A DNA stretch of 64,000 nt from assembly GCA_008501735.1 (NCBI GenBank), contig QQUF01000044.1, positions 62,001 to 126,000 on the forward strand. The letters are read 5' to 3'. The notes under the pieces were generated by a model that was given only the letters and a program-made list of their open reading frames with translations, searched no databases and was not told the DNA's origin. A program made the translations under genes and the position numbers. This stretch comes from Calditrichota bacterium (GTDB taxonomy: Bacteria; CLD3). Positions 33,429 to 43,660 of this stretch are shown here, one piece after another; the stretch's first letter is position 1; each line of letters starts with the position of its first letter.

Positions 33429-36400
33429 ATGCAATTACCCCTTCTAATTTTAACTTTTTTATTCCTTTGCTTCCCCTCAAAGGAAATCTTTGCACAACAA
33501 ACTTTGACAACAACTTACGCAGGTGGAATTTCAACAGTTGACGGAAATATGTTCAATCTTGTCGCAACGAATGACATAACAATTTTAAGCTTCGAGGGAT
33601 TTTTTAGCACAGGAACTTTGGACGCAGAAATCTATATTACCAAAGATTCTTATATTGGCAAAGAAACAAACCCTTCTGCTTGGCAATTAATCGGAAGTCA
33701 AATCGGAATTACTTCCAATGGAATTTCTACTCCATTAGCAATTCCATTAAACCTTTCGTTAGCAAGTGGAGATACAATTGGATTTTATATTACAAACAAA
33801 GGCGGTTCAAATGCAAAAATAAATTATACCGCAGGAAGTGCATTAAATTCTGTTTACTCATCTGATACAAACTTGCAAATTTTAGAAGGACACGGAGTTT
33901 CTTACCCTTTTGGGAATAATTTCTCTCCCAGAGTTTGGAACGGCACAATTTATTACACAACAGGTTTAATTCCTGATGGAGACATTTCAGTAATTTCATT
34001 TAACGTCTCACCAAACAACACAATTACGAATTTACCAACAACTTTCAATGCACAAATTTTTAATGCAGATTCAACTGCCGCTCAAATAGATTTAGAATTA
34101 GATTTTGAAAATGATGGTTTGGTTGATACTACAATTTCTTACGGAACAATTAATGGCTATTCTTTGGGAAATGTTACAGTTGTGAGTTCATCATTAGTAG
34201 GAAGTGGAAATCAAACAGCCAAAATAACTGTAGAACCACAATTTCCTTACGTTGATGCCTTACCATTTAATAATTCTGCAACTGCCGATTATTTTATACT
34301 TCCAAACTGTATTTCAGTTTTTCCTTACTTTGAAGATTTTGACTCCTTTACAAACCCACTAACGATTTCTGCAGCTGGTTGGGAAAATGCTTCTGGAGAT
34401 GATTTTGACTGGTCAGTAAATGCTGGAACAACTCCTTCGGTTGACACTGGACCAAATCAAGACCATACAACAGGAAGCGGAAATTATCTTTACACTGAAG
34501 CTTCAAATCCAAATAATCCTAATAAAAAGGCAAGTTTGATTTCACCTTGTTTTGACTTAACAGGAGTCAGTTCTCATGAGTTGGAATTTTGGTTACATCA
34601 GTATGGAATAACAATGGGTGAACTCCATTTGGATTTATACGATGTTACAAATAACATTTGGATTAACGATTTTGAAGCACCAATTATTGGAACTCAACAA
34701 ACTTCTTCAAGCGACGCTTGGATAAAAAAGACAATTGATTTATCAAATTACACAAATCTAAATGTTAGAGTTAGATTTCGTGCAATTACTGGAAGTTCAT
34801 TCAATAGTGACATCTGTATTGACGACGTTTCACTTGCAAAAATAGACCAAGATTTGTCAATTGAAAGTTTAAATCTATCTTCGGGTTTTGTCTTTCAAAA
34901 TTCACAAATGAGTTTAGATGTTTTAGTTGGAAATTTAGGTCTTGCTGATGCTACGGGATTTGTTGAGGTCGACTTTGACAGTGACGGAACTTTTGATGCT
35001 TTATCAAATTTTACAAATATTCCTTTTGGTAACCAACAAACCGTAATTGTAAGTGGAACTTCACCGCAAAACATTGGGCTTTACAATGCTTTTGCAAAAG
35101 TTACGCTTTTAAATGGAGTTGACTTGGACACACAAAATGATACTTTGTCGGTTTCTTACAATGTGATAAGTAGTTGTATAAATTCTTTTCCTTACACACA
35201 AAATTTCGATGCGATTACAAACCCAATTTCTATTACAAATGATGGTTGGGAAAATGTGGTTGGAGATGATTTCGATTGGGCTGTAAACTCTGGAACAACT
35301 CCTTCAAATAATACAGGACCAAACGGAGACCATACAACAGGAAGCGGAAATTATCTTTACACTGAAGCAACTGACCCAAATTACCCAACAAAAACTGCTA
35401 TAATTTACTCTCCTTGTTTTGACTTAACAACTCTTTCAAATCCCGAAATTTCATTTTGGTATCATATGTTTGGAGCTGGAATGGGGGAACTGCATTTTGA
35501 TGTTTTTGATTTTACAACAGGAAGCTGGAATGATGATTTTATAAATCCTTTAGTTGGGCAACAACAAAATTCTTCTACCTCTTCTTGGCTCAATAAAACG
35601 ATTGATTTTTCAAATTATGCAAACACTCAAATCCGCTTCCGTCTTCGTGGAATCACTGGAAGCAGTTTTGAAAGCGACATTTCAGTAGATGACTTTTTAA
35701 TTCAAGAAAAACCCGGAGACATCGGAATAGTCAATTTTACAACTTCTACAAATCCGATTTACAGTAATACACCAATAAGTTTCGATGTTGTTATTCAAAA
35801 TTTTGGCGGCTCTATTGCTGATTTCATAGTTGAAATTGATACTGAGAATGACGGAAGTTTTGATATTTCAGATGCTTTTGGTGGTTTACCACAAAATTTA
35901 CAAACGACAGTAACTTTGAATGTAAATGCTCCTCAAAGTGGTGGTAATAAAATTGCAAAAGCCAAAATTACTCTTTCAAATGGTATTGACGTTGTTGCAA
36001 CGAATGACACAATGACTTTTGCTTACTTTACAACACCTCCGAATAATATTGCCGTTTCAGAAGTAAGTGGTCTGAATTTTGGAATTCCAAAAGGCTTAAA
36101 TTCGAAATTTGAAGTAGTCGTTGAAAATCTTGGAGTTAGTGCAGCTTCAGGAAATGTAACTTTGGACGTGAATGGAGATGGAACAACAGACGCAATTGAG
36201 TTTTTCACAAATTTGCCAAGTTCTTCTCAAACAATAGTTTCATTTATAACAAATGTTCCTCAAACAACTGGTAATTTCTCTGCAATAGCTATTGCTAACC
36301 TAACAAGTGCAACTGATGGAATTTCTTCTGATAATACAGGAACTTACTCATACGAGGTAATTGAAGAAAGTATATCGAATTTCACTTACACCGAAGAATT

Positions 36401-38021
36401 TACAACATTCATAAATCCAATTTCTTCAGGAGATTGGGAAAATTTGAATGATGATGATTTTGATTGGATTGTAGATTTAAATGGAACTCCTTCACCGAAT
36501 ACCGGACCAATTGGAGACAAAACATCAGGAAACGGAAAATACCTGTACACCGAAGCAAGCGGAAACAACAGCCCAAACAAAACTGCAAGTATTTTAACTC
36601 CACCTTTTGATTTGGTTCCACTCGCAAATCCTGAACTTAAATTTTGGTTTCATATGCACGGAAGTAATATCGGTGAACTTCACGTAGATATTTTTGACCT
36701 TGATAGTTTAACTTGGACAAATGATATAATTTCTCCAATAATTGGAGAACAACAAAACTCAAGTTCAGCACCTTGGTTAGAAGCAATTGCTAATCTAACG
36801 GCTTTTACAAGTTCAAGAGTTAGAATTCGTTTTCGTGGAATTACGGGAAATGGAATTTCAAGCGATATGGCAATTGATGATATTTCAATTTCAGGCTCAC
36901 AACCTTTTGGTTTCACTTTGACACCTAATTCTACTAATATTTGTGCTTTCCCGGGTTGGAATGTCCAAACTGAAATGAATTTAGTAAATTCTGGTGGAAA
37001 TAATGATTCGTACCAAATCACAAGCGGAATCTCAGATCCAATTTCTTTTTCAACAACTACAATTCCTTCTCAAGGCGGAGATTTGCAAAGTGGCGAAAAT
37101 GAAGATTTTATTGCTTCTATCGAAATTCCTCTTTCTGCTTCAAAAGGAAGCGTAATTTCAGGGAATGTTTTTGCTACTTCAAATGGAAACCCAAGTCTTT
37201 CAAAAACCTCTTCAATTAGTCTAACAGTTGCCGATTTGGGTGATGCTAATTGCTCAGATTGGATTTTATTTCAAAGTACAGATTCTAATTTACCATTAAA
37301 CATTCCTGACAACGGTAGTATTTTTTCAACTTGTAATGTTTCTAATAACAGTTTAATCGGCGATTTAAATATTTTTTTGGACATCGAACACTCATTCGTT
37401 GGAGATTTAGACATTTCATTGATTGCTCCAAATGGAAATTCGGTTTTTCTGACTTCTGACAACGGAGGCAGTGGAGATAATTTCAGTTGTATTTTATTCG
37501 ACGACGAAGCAAGTATCTCTATCACTTCAATAACTGAAAATGATGCTCCTTTTACAAACGCTTACATTCCTGAAAGTGCTTTATCGACTTTTGATGGTAT
37601 CAGCGTAAATGGAACTTGGCTTTTGCAATTAACAGACGATGCAGGAGGCGATGTTGGGAAAATTAATCGCTGGGGATTTTATGCTAAACCAACAGGAACA
37701 AGTGGAGTTTTGGCAACTCCAACTTTGTCAATTGACGAAAACGGAACTTTGACTTGGAACAGTGTTTCTGGTGCAACAAACTACTCCATTCACAAATCCT
37801 TTGGATTTGACGAAACTTGTGCAACAATTTTTAACGTTGGAAATCAAACCACTTGGACTGACTCAAATATCTCGCAAAGCCTCGTAGCTTTTTACACAGT
37901 GATTGCCAAAGACTTTACAATCCCTTTTACCAACTCCAACAATTCTTACAATGTAAAAATCGCACCAAAGCAAAACTTACCTAACATTCCAAAAGGCAAA
38001 CCGAAAACAAATGAGCAATGA
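33429..38021 (+). CDS. Large secreted protein with three MAM-like modules and a proprotein-convertase P domain
   Basis: The 1530-residue protein has a signal peptide ending at about residue 22. Three modules of about 180 residues start near 294, 582 and 982 ('FPYFEDFDSFTNPLTIS', 'SGNYLYTEAS', 'RFRAITGSSF...DDVSL'), resembling MAM/choice-of-anchor-J beta sandwiches. Each is separated by CARDB-like beta domains with 'DFDSDGTFDAL'-type segments. A P/homo-B domain covers about 1273-1424 ('LNIPDNGSIFSTC' ... 'FVGDLDISLIAPNG' ... 'GTWLLQLTDDAGGDVG'), then an Fn3-like domain. It ends 'KGKPKTNEQ' with no T9SS sorting domain, unlike other large secreted proteins here. There is no catalytic domain. The stop overlaps the next gene by 11 bp. 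Confidence 0.85.
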   Translation: MQLPLLILTFLFLCFPSKEIFAQQTLTTTYAGGISTVDGNMFNLVATNDITILSFEGFFSTGTLDAEIYITKDSYIGKETNPSAWQLIGSQIGITSNGISTPLAIPLNLSLASGDTIGFYITNKGGSNAKINYTAGSALNSVYSSDTNLQILEGHGVSYPFGNNFSPRVWNGTIYYTTGLIPDGDISVISFNVSPNNTITNLPTTFNAQIFNADSTAAQIDLELDFENDGLVDTTISYGTINGYSLGNVTVVSSSLVGSGNQTAKITVEPQFPYVDALPFNNSATADYFILPNCISVFPYFEDFDSFTNPLTISAAGWENASGDDFDWSVNAGTTPSVDTGPNQDHTTGSGNYLYTEASNPNNPNKKASLISPCFDLTGVSSHELEFWLHQYGITMGELHLDLYDVTNNIWINDFEAPIIGTQQTSSSDAWIKKTIDLSNYTNLNVRVRFRAITGSSFNSDICIDDVSLAKIDQDLSIESLNLSSGFVFQNSQMSLDVLVGNLGLADATGFVEVDFDSDGTFDALSNFTNIPFGNQQTVIVSGTSPQNIGLYNAFAKVTLLNGVDLDTQNDTLSVSYNVISSCINSFPYTQNFDAITNPISITNDGWENVVGDDFDWAVNSGTTPSNNTGPNGDHTTGSGNYLYTEATDPNYPTKTAIIYSPCFDLTTLSNPEISFWYHMFGAGMGELHFDVFDFTTGSWNDDFINPLVGQQQNSSTSSWLNKTIDFSNYANTQIRFRLRGITGSSFESDISVDDFLIQEKPGDIGIVNFTTSTNPIYSNTPISFDVVIQNFGGSIADFIVEIDTENDGSFDISDAFGGLPQNLQTTVTLNVNAPQSGGNKIAKAKITLSNGIDVVATNDTMTFAYFTTPPNNIAVSEVSGLNFGIPKGLNSKFEVVVENLGVSAASGNVTLDVNGDGTTDAIEFFTNLPSSSQTIVSFITNVPQTTGNFSAIAIANLTSATDGISSDNTGTYSYEVIEESISNFTYTEEFTTFINPISSGDWENLNDDDFDWIVDLNGTPSPNTGPIGDKTSGNGKYLYTEASGNNSPNKTASILTPPFDLVPLANPELKFWFHMHGSNIGELHVDIFDLDSLTWTNDIISPIIGEQQNSSSAPWLEAIANLTAFTSSRVRIRFRGITGNGISSDMAIDDISISGSQPFGFTLTPNSTNICAFPGWNVQTEMNLVNSGGNNDSYQITSGISDPISFSTTTIPSQGGDLQSGENEDFIASIEIPLSASKGSVISGNVFATSNGNPSLSKTSSISLTVADLGDANCSDWILFQSTDSNLPLNIPDNGSIFSTCNVSNNSLIGDLNIFLDIEHSFVGDLDISLIAPNGNSVFLTSDNGGSGDNFSCILFDDEASISITSITENDAPFTNAYIPESALSTFDGISVNGTWLLQLTDDAGGDVGKINRWGFYAKPTGTSGVLATPTLSIDENGTLTWNSVSGATNYSIHKSFGFDETCATIFNVGNQTTWTDSNISQSLVAFYTVIAKDFTIPFTNSNNSYNVKIAPKQNLPNIPKGKPKTNEQ

Positions 38022-38784
38022 GTTTGACTCTTGGGCAGAAAATTACGATGACGATTTTGGGCAAAATCCAATTGGTCAACTCTTAAGAGAAAAAGTCCAA
38101 GCAGAACTTTTAAAATATTTTCCATCAGGTAGCAAAATTCTTGAAATCGGTTGCGGAACAGGAATTGACGCAATTTTCCTTGCTCAAAAAGGTTTTTCTG
38201 TAACTTGTTCTGACCCTTCTGAAGAAATGCTCAAAATTGTAAAATCTAAATCTGATAAATTAAAGATTCAAACTATTAACTCTCAAGCCGACAAACTTAA
38301 TAAAGTTTTGACAAACGAAGATTTCGATGGAGCTTTTTCAAATTTTGGAGCATTGAACTGTAAAATTGACTTGAAGAAACTTTCTGAAATTTTAAGTAAA
38401 ACCTTAAAAGCTGAAAGTTACTTTGTTGCAGTTGTGATGGGAAATTTTTGCATTTGGGAAATTTTATTTTATTCTTTAAAATTAAATTTTGGACGTGCAT
38501 TCTTTAGATTTGGAAAAAGTTACAAAGATGTTTCTCTTGGGAAGGACTCAGTTCCAACGAGATATTTTTCACCAAATAACTTCTACAATCTTTTTAAAAC
38601 AGAATTTGAGATTGAAAAGGTTCTTCCGATTGGATTTTTGCTTCCACCTCCGTACTTGAGTTACAAATTCAAACCACAAAGTAAAGTCTTGGGATTTTTT
38701 AACAAACTCGACAAAGTATTTAACTTTAAATTTTGTGGAAAACTCTCTGACCATTTTTTAATAGCCTTAAAAAGAAGAAAATAA
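38011..38784 (+). CDS. Class I SAM-dependent methyltransferase
   Basis: This 257-residue cytoplasmic enzyme has the Rossmann SAM motif I 'SKILEIGCGTGIDAIFLAQKGFSVTCSDPSEEML' at about 42-75, and 'FDGAFSNFGALNC' as motif IV. The N terminus 'FDSWAENYDDDF' resembles UbiE/Cfa-like small-molecule methyltransferases. The substrate cannot be assigned. Its ATG lies within the last 11 bp of the giant secreted protein gene, so it is translationally coupled to it. Whether it modifies a component of that export pathway or is just downstream is unknown. Confidence 0.9.
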   Translation: MSNEFDSWAENYDDDFGQNPIGQLLREKVQAELLKYFPSGSKILEIGCGTGIDAIFLAQKGFSVTCSDPSEEMLKIVKSKSDKLKIQTINSQADKLNKVLTNEDFDGAFSNFGALNCKIDLKKLSEILSKTLKAESYFVAVVMGNFCIWEILFYSLKLNFGRAFFRFGKSYKDVSLGKDSVPTRYFSPNNFYNLFKTEFEIEKVLPIGFLLPPPYLSYKFKPQSKVLGFFNKLDKVFNFKFCGKLSDHFLIALKRRK

Positions 38785-38896
38785 TAGTTTTATCGAATAA
38801 AGCTATCTATTAATCATAAACATTGAAATAATAGAAATTTTTGTTTAAACTATTGTGTTTAACAAAATTAAGTAAAAAATAATTTTTAGGTAAAAA

Positions 38897-40012
38897 ATGA
38901 AAAAATCATTGAAATTAGCATCAGGAGCTATTGTTCTTGGAATTACAGTTTTTGCATTTTCACAAAGCTTCGACACTTTTTCAAAAAGTAATGTTATCAA
39001 TTCTGGTGGCGGTTCAAACTTAGTAAATAATGCTATTGATGTTCAACCCAATAAGATTAACAAACCAATCCCAATCGGCTCAGTTAGAACAGATTCCTTA
39101 ATGATAATTAACACTGGAACTGACACTTTAAATTTTAGCACTCAGTTTAATTATCAGGGAAATCCGAATCAAAGTTGGTTTTCTTATGCTCCTCAAAGTG
39201 GTAGCCTTCTTGTTGGTGATACAGTTAAAATTTATTGTAGTTTTGATGCAAATGGTGCAAACCCAGGAGCGAAGAAAGGAACAATTACAATAAATTCTAA
39301 TGCATCAAATGACCCAATGATTGAATTTAAAGTTAAAATGCTCCCAAATAATGGAGTTTCTTCAACTCCTCCAAACGGCAATCCAACTCCTGGAAATCCA
39401 TTAGTTGGAAACTCACAATCAAATGGTAATTATGGAGTAAAATTTAAACTTCAAGGAAATAATGGTACTCTTGGCGGGCTTTTTGTTTTAGATGACGTTA
39501 GCCCAAATGGAACAGAAACAATGTCAGTTAAGCAATTTGGCGGTTTATTAAATGGAATTCCTCTTGCAGCTGAGTACGACATTAGTGGTTGTGCTTTAGA
39601 ATATGAAGGAATAATTAATGTTCCTGCAGCTGCTTTAGTTGGAATTTCTCCAATTGCAGTTGCTCACGACGGACAATTTATTCCTATCCAAATCACTTTA
39701 GATTCTAGTGGAAATGCTCAAATCTCTTTTACAATTACAAGTTGTTCTTCTTATTACGTTCAAGACCCTGATGATGCACCTTTTGGAATCCCTTCTCCAA
39801 CTCCAGTGATTACGAGTATTCAACAAAATAATAACGATGTTACCGTTTCTTGGACTCCAGTTTCAGGGGCAACAGGTTACAATCTTTACTATGATGTTAT
39901 TCCTGGTGGTTTGTCAAATCAGATTAGTGTTGGAGGTTCGCTCACTTATACTCACGCAAATGCAGTTTCAAGTGGAAATAATTATTTTTATTTAGTTAAA
40001 GCGATTGATTAA
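38897..40012 (+). CDS. Secreted protein with Ig-like and fibronectin III-like domains
   Basis: This 371-residue protein has a signal peptide ('GAIVLGITVFAFSQ'). An ASPM/SPD-2/Hydin-type Ig-like domain (about 60-155: 'NTGTDTLNFSTQFNYQGNPNQSWFSYAPQSG') is followed by a Gly/Asn/Pro-rich linker (about 160-180), a beta domain, and a C-terminal Fn3 domain ('NDVTVSWTPVSGATGYNLYYDV', about 315-371). It ends directly after the Fn3 fold, with no T9SS tail. Like its giant neighbour it is exported by another route or stays periplasmic. Domain types suggest adhesion or structural roles. A hairpin terminator follows the gene. Confidence 0.8.
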   Translation: MKKSLKLASGAIVLGITVFAFSQSFDTFSKSNVINSGGGSNLVNNAIDVQPNKINKPIPIGSVRTDSLMIINTGTDTLNFSTQFNYQGNPNQSWFSYAPQSGSLLVGDTVKIYCSFDANGANPGAKKGTITINSNASNDPMIEFKVKMLPNNGVSSTPPNGNPTPGNPLVGNSQSNGNYGVKFKLQGNNGTLGGLFVLDDVSPNGTETMSVKQFGGLLNGIPLAAEYDISGCALEYEGIINVPAAALVGISPIAVAHDGQFIPIQITLDSSGNAQISFTITSCSSYYVQDPDDAPFGIPSPTPVITSIQQNNNDVTVSWTPVSGATGYNLYYDVIPGGLSNQISVGGSLTYTHANAVSSGNNYFYLVKAID

Positions 40013-40022
40013 TTTTTTTCAG

Positions 40023-40055
40023 CTAGTGATTTTCAATTATTTTGGAAATCACTAG
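40023..40055. terminator. Bidirectional terminator between convergent genes
   Basis: CTAGTGATTT and AAATCACTAG form a 10-bp stem around a 13-base AT-rich loop, followed by TTTT on the plus strand. It lies 11 bp after the 40012 stop and overlaps the last 4 bp of the leftward cyclase gene. Confidence 0.7.
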
Positions 40056-43000
40056 TTTTCTAGTTCTTGGATTTTTACTTGAAACTCTGACCTTGGCGTT
40101 TTTGAATTCAATTCTTTTAAAACTTCCAAAGCCTTTTTCTTACTATCTTCATTTATTTCACCTAAATCCATTCCCATTTTTACAATTTCGTAGAGTAAAG
40201 TTCCTAAAAGTTCTTTACTCGGAGCTTTTTCCGTCAATTTTTCTAAATCATTTATTACTTCTTTAGAAGGATTCTCTACGAAATTAATTTTTGATTTAAA
40301 AATTTCGGCTTTAAACTGAAACTCAGGATTTTTTAATAAGGTTACATTTTTTTCTAACTTTGTGTAAGAGTTCTTTGCTTCCTCTAAATTTTTCATTTCC
40401 AAATGAAGTTTAGTAAGCTCTAATGCAAAAACTACTAAGTAGTATTTTAAACCTATCTCTTCACAGATTGAAACTGAGCTTTCGTACATTTTAACAGCTT
40501 TATCAAACTTCTTTAGCTTCTTAAAAACATTTCCAAGGTTCCCGTAAGTATTTGCAGTTCCTGCTTTATCCCCAAGTTCAACAAAGATTTCCAAACAATG
40601 CAAGAATTCATCAGACGCTTTTTCAAAGTCGCCAATATCAAAATGTAAATTCCCAATGTTTCCAATTGCATAAACTGTGCTTAATTTGTCCCCAAGTTCT
40701 TCTGAAAGTTTACGTTTTTGCATAACACATTGCATTGCTTTTTGCGATTCACCCATTTTGGTGTAAACCATTCCAATACTTCCGATTGCAAGTGAAAGAC
40801 CTTTTTTATCGCCTAATTTTTTGAACATTTCATAAGATTTTTGATACGCTTTCATTGCATTCTCAACACTATTTGCAAACCAAAACATATTTCCAAGTGA
40901 AGAATAACATTTGGAAACTTTGTTCTCATCTTTCTCTTTTATCGCAAATTCTAATGCTTTTTTGAGGTTTACTTCCGCAGATTTCAAATCACCTTTTTTG
41001 TTTAAAATATCTCCGTAATTAGAGTAAACCATCGAAAGTCTGCTTACATCATTAATTTCTGTAGCTATTTTCTGGGATCTTTCAAGAGATTTTATTGCTT
41101 CGTCAAAGTCCCCTTTACGCCTCAAAATCACAGCAAGTAAATGGTAAGCGTGAGCTAAATATTTCTTCGCTAAATTTTCATCTTCAAGTTTTTCGGCAAC
41201 TTCTAAGATTTCGGTGATTTTTTCTTCTGCTTCAATCCACTTTCCAACAAACATCAAAGATTCACTTTGTCCCAACAAAATGTAAATTTTATCCTCGTTT
41301 GTTTTTGCATCACCAATAATTTCATCATAAATTTTTAAGGCTTCTAAAGGCTCATAATTTCTTCGTAATTTGTCAGATGATTTTTTGCCGAATTCAAGTT
41401 TCTTTTCTGAGTTTTCTGTATTTTTGTAGTGATTATAAATTACGTGAATATTTTCAGGAAAATCTTCTTCCAAAATTTCTGCAATAATTCTATGTAAAAT
41501 ATTTCGATTAAACATTAACAAAGTTGAGTAAGCGACACTTTGAGTGAGAAGTTGTTTGAAGAAAAAATTTTCTTCAACTTCATTTTCGTTTTGAGAAATC
41601 CACTCTTTAGTTTTCAAACTTTTTAGAGAATTTTCAAATTCACCTTTTTCTTCAAATCTTTCAATAACTTTGCTAAGAATGACTTTTGAAAATGTTGTTC
41701 CAATTACACTCGCTTTTTGTAAAACAAGTTTTTCATCTTTGTTTAATTTATCCATTCTTGCAAGCAAAAGGCTATTCACACTTAAAGGAATAAAATCATC
41801 AGTATTTTCAGACTTTAGAAAATTTTTGTCTTCTTTTAATTTATCCTTTAAAAATGCTGTCCATTCTTCGAGATAAAATGGGTTTCCCTCTGACTTTTTA
41901 ACTAAAGTATTCAAAAAGTTATCTGGAATTTTTATGCCGTTTAGCTTGTCCGAAAGTAAGGTTTTTGCTTCTTTAGAATTTAACTGTGAAAGATGGATTT
42001 CTGTAAAATCTAACTCTGATTCTACAACTCTTAAACTTGTGTATTCTGAACGATAAAGTAGCACAAAAAATATTTGATGAGGTGTTTCGTTATTTCTTTC
42101 AGTATCAACATTCAAAGTCTTCAACAAAAATTCAAAACAGTGTTGAGAAGAATTGTCCGTAAAATGCAAATCATCAAGAATCAGAATTAATGGCAACCCA
42201 AAAGAATTCGCTCTTTCTGCAACTGCCTCGATGAAAAATCGCATAGAAAATTCTATTTTTTCACGAAGTAAATCAGGTGAAAGTTCTTGTGCTTTCAAGG
42301 CTTCACTTTTAATTTCCATCAAGAATGCGAAAACAGGCTTTGAATCTATAAAATTTTGTTTTTGAGCTTCATTTTTGATAAAGTTTGAAAGTTCCAAAAG
42401 TCCGTCATTGAGTTTTTGTAGTTTTGAGGATTCTTCCTCAAAGTCAGAGATGTCAAAATATTTTTTAAGAATACTAATCCAAAGCCCATAAGGAATCTTT
42501 ATGTAAGGGTGTGGTTGTGCATTTAAAGAAATCTTAGTTTCATTTACTTCTTCGAAAATATTTTTCAAAAATTCAAAAGTAATTCTTGTCTTTCCCATTC
42601 CACCATTAGCTTTTACACCAATACCAATTGGCTTTCGACTTTCCTTTTGATTTACTCTGCTCTTTGCTAATTCAAATTTTTCAATAAAAATTTGACGTTC
42701 TGCTTCTCTTCCGATGTAACTAGTTCTATTTTTTGTAACTATACGTTCCCAACGTTTGCCAAAAGTCTTTTTCAGACCTTGAACTAAATAAGAAGAAATT
42801 GGTTTAGTTTTACCTTTGACTTCTAAATTGTCATAAAATTCAAAATCAAATTCTGTTTCAGCAATTCTCATTGTTTCTTCTGGTAGCATAATTCTTCCTA
42901 CAGGCGAATTTGATTCCATTCTTGAAGCAAGATTCACCGCATCTCCGTAAACTGTAAAATCGCCTTCTCTACCCATTCCGACTTTTCCTGTTGTAACTAA

Positions 43001-43441
43001 ACCAGTATTAATTCCAATTCTCAAATTCAGCTCTACATCTTTTAGCTCAGGATTTTTTTGCAAAAGTAGATTGACGTGCTTAAGTTTTTCTTGCATTTCG
43101 ATTGCAGCACGAATTGCTCTTTCCGTATCTCCTTCACTGGCACTTTTTGCACCAAAAAGTGCCATAATGCAATCACCTTCATATTTATCAACGTAACCAG
43201 AATATTTTTGGATTGAGACTGTAAAGACTTTCAAAGTTTTGTCTAAAATCATATAAACTTTTTCGGAGTCTAATTTCTCGCTTAAAGCTGTAAATCCTTT
43301 AATATCAGCAAAAAGGACGCTAACAACACGTCTTTCGCCTTCTTTAAGTTTTTCAGTTTTGATTTCTGGCTTATCTAAAGTCTCAACCAATTTATCAAAG
43401 TCAGATGATAAAAGGTCGTCCCAATTGTCATTTTCAAACAT
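40052..43441 (-). CDS. Adenylate/guanylate cyclase - AAA-like ATPase - TPR signalling protein
   Basis: This 1129-residue cytoplasmic protein starts with a class III nucleotidyl cyclase domain (about 38-215). 'VLFADIKGFTALSE' and 'YEGDCIMALFGA' carry the two metal Asp residues, and 'DFTVYGDAVNLASRME' carries the Asn and Arg of the catalytic site, so activity is expected, probably making cAMP. Next is an AAA_16/STAND-type ATPase with P-loop 'GVKANGGMGKTRITFEFL' (about 272-290), then TPR-like helical repeats (about 690-1060; 'YGNLGNVFKKLKKFDKAVKMYESS'). This is the layout of large bacterial signal-integrating cyclases. A CRP-like protein at 54470 could read its product. Confidence 0.88.
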   Translation of the reverse strand: MFENDNWDDLLSSDFDKLVETLDKPEIKTEKLKEGERRVVSVLFADIKGFTALSEKLDSEKVYMILDKTLKVFTVSIQKYSGYVDKYEGDCIMALFGAKSASEGDTERAIRAAIEMQEKLKHVNLLLQKNPELKDVELNLRIGINTGLVTTGKVGMGREGDFTVYGDAVNLASRMESNSPVGRIMLPEETMRIAETEFDFEFYDNLEVKGKTKPISSYLVQGLKKTFGKRWERIVTKNRTSYIGREAERQIFIEKFELAKSRVNQKESRKPIGIGVKANGGMGKTRITFEFLKNIFEEVNETKISLNAQPHPYIKIPYGLWISILKKYFDISDFEEESSKLQKLNDGLLELSNFIKNEAQKQNFIDSKPVFAFLMEIKSEALKAQELSPDLLREKIEFSMRFFIEAVAERANSFGLPLILILDDLHFTDNSSQHCFEFLLKTLNVDTERNNETPHQIFFVLLYRSEYTSLRVVESELDFTEIHLSQLNSKEAKTLLSDKLNGIKIPDNFLNTLVKKSEGNPFYLEEWTAFLKDKLKEDKNFLKSENTDDFIPLSVNSLLLARMDKLNKDEKLVLQKASVIGTTFSKVILSKVIERFEEKGEFENSLKSLKTKEWISQNENEVEENFFFKQLLTQSVAYSTLLMFNRNILHRIIAEILEEDFPENIHVIYNHYKNTENSEKKLEFGKKSSDKLRRNYEPLEALKIYDEIIGDAKTNEDKIYILLGQSESLMFVGKWIEAEEKITEILEVAEKLEDENLAKKYLAHAYHLLAVILRRKGDFDEAIKSLERSQKIATEINDVSRLSMVYSNYGDILNKKGDLKSAEVNLKKALEFAIKEKDENKVSKCYSSLGNMFWFANSVENAMKAYQKSYEMFKKLGDKKGLSLAIGSIGMVYTKMGESQKAMQCVMQKRKLSEELGDKLSTVYAIGNIGNLHFDIGDFEKASDEFLHCLEIFVELGDKAGTANTYGNLGNVFKKLKKFDKAVKMYESSVSICEEIGLKYYLVVFALELTKLHLEMKNLEEAKNSYTKLEKNVTLLKNPEFQFKAEIFKSKINFVENPSKEVINDLEKLTEKAPSKELLGTLLYEIVKMGMDLGEINEDSKKKALEVLKELNSKTPRSEFQVKIQELEN

Positions 43442-43558
43442 AAAATAGAATCTCAGTAAAAAGTTAAGCTGAAAAATAAAAAATTAATCTTCATAAAAGA
43501 GTACTAAATGTTTTAATGCATTTTTTATCTCGTTTTACCAAAAAAACTTGCAACAAAA

Positions 43559-43580
43559 TGCAACTTCGAGTTGCAATTTT
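43559..43580. other. Small hairpin followed by T-run in the cyclase-cytochrome intergenic region
   Basis: TGCAACT-TCG-AGTTGCA forms a 7-bp stem with a 3-base loop followed by ATTTTTATT. It looks like a rightward terminator, but no rightward gene ends upstream, because the gene to the left is the 5' end of the leftward cyclase. It could end a short untranslated transcript or be a leader element of the cytochrome gene 130 bp downstream. Apart from this and the promoter candidate, the 267-bp gap shows nothing recognisable. Confidence 0.4.
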
Positions 43581-43645
43581 TATTCTATAGAATTAGAAAT
43601 TAGGCAAATAAATCATTTAAATGGCTTGATAGGTTACTTTACAAT

Positions 43646-43660
43646 TGGCACTCTGTTTGT
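43646..43660 (+). promoter_or_regulatory. Possible sigma-54-type promoter upstream of the cytochrome gene
   Basis: TGGCAC-N5-TTGT fits the -24/-12 consensus (TGGCAC-N5-TTGC) except for the last base, with correct spacing, 49 bp before the cytochrome ATG. The final mismatch falls in the conserved GC of the -12 element, so the match is weak. Confidence 0.25.

Noticed and set aside
36680-37021. 113-residue minus-strand ORF within the giant secreted protein
   Set aside because: Shadow of repetitive beta-domain coding sequence, with no independent evidence.
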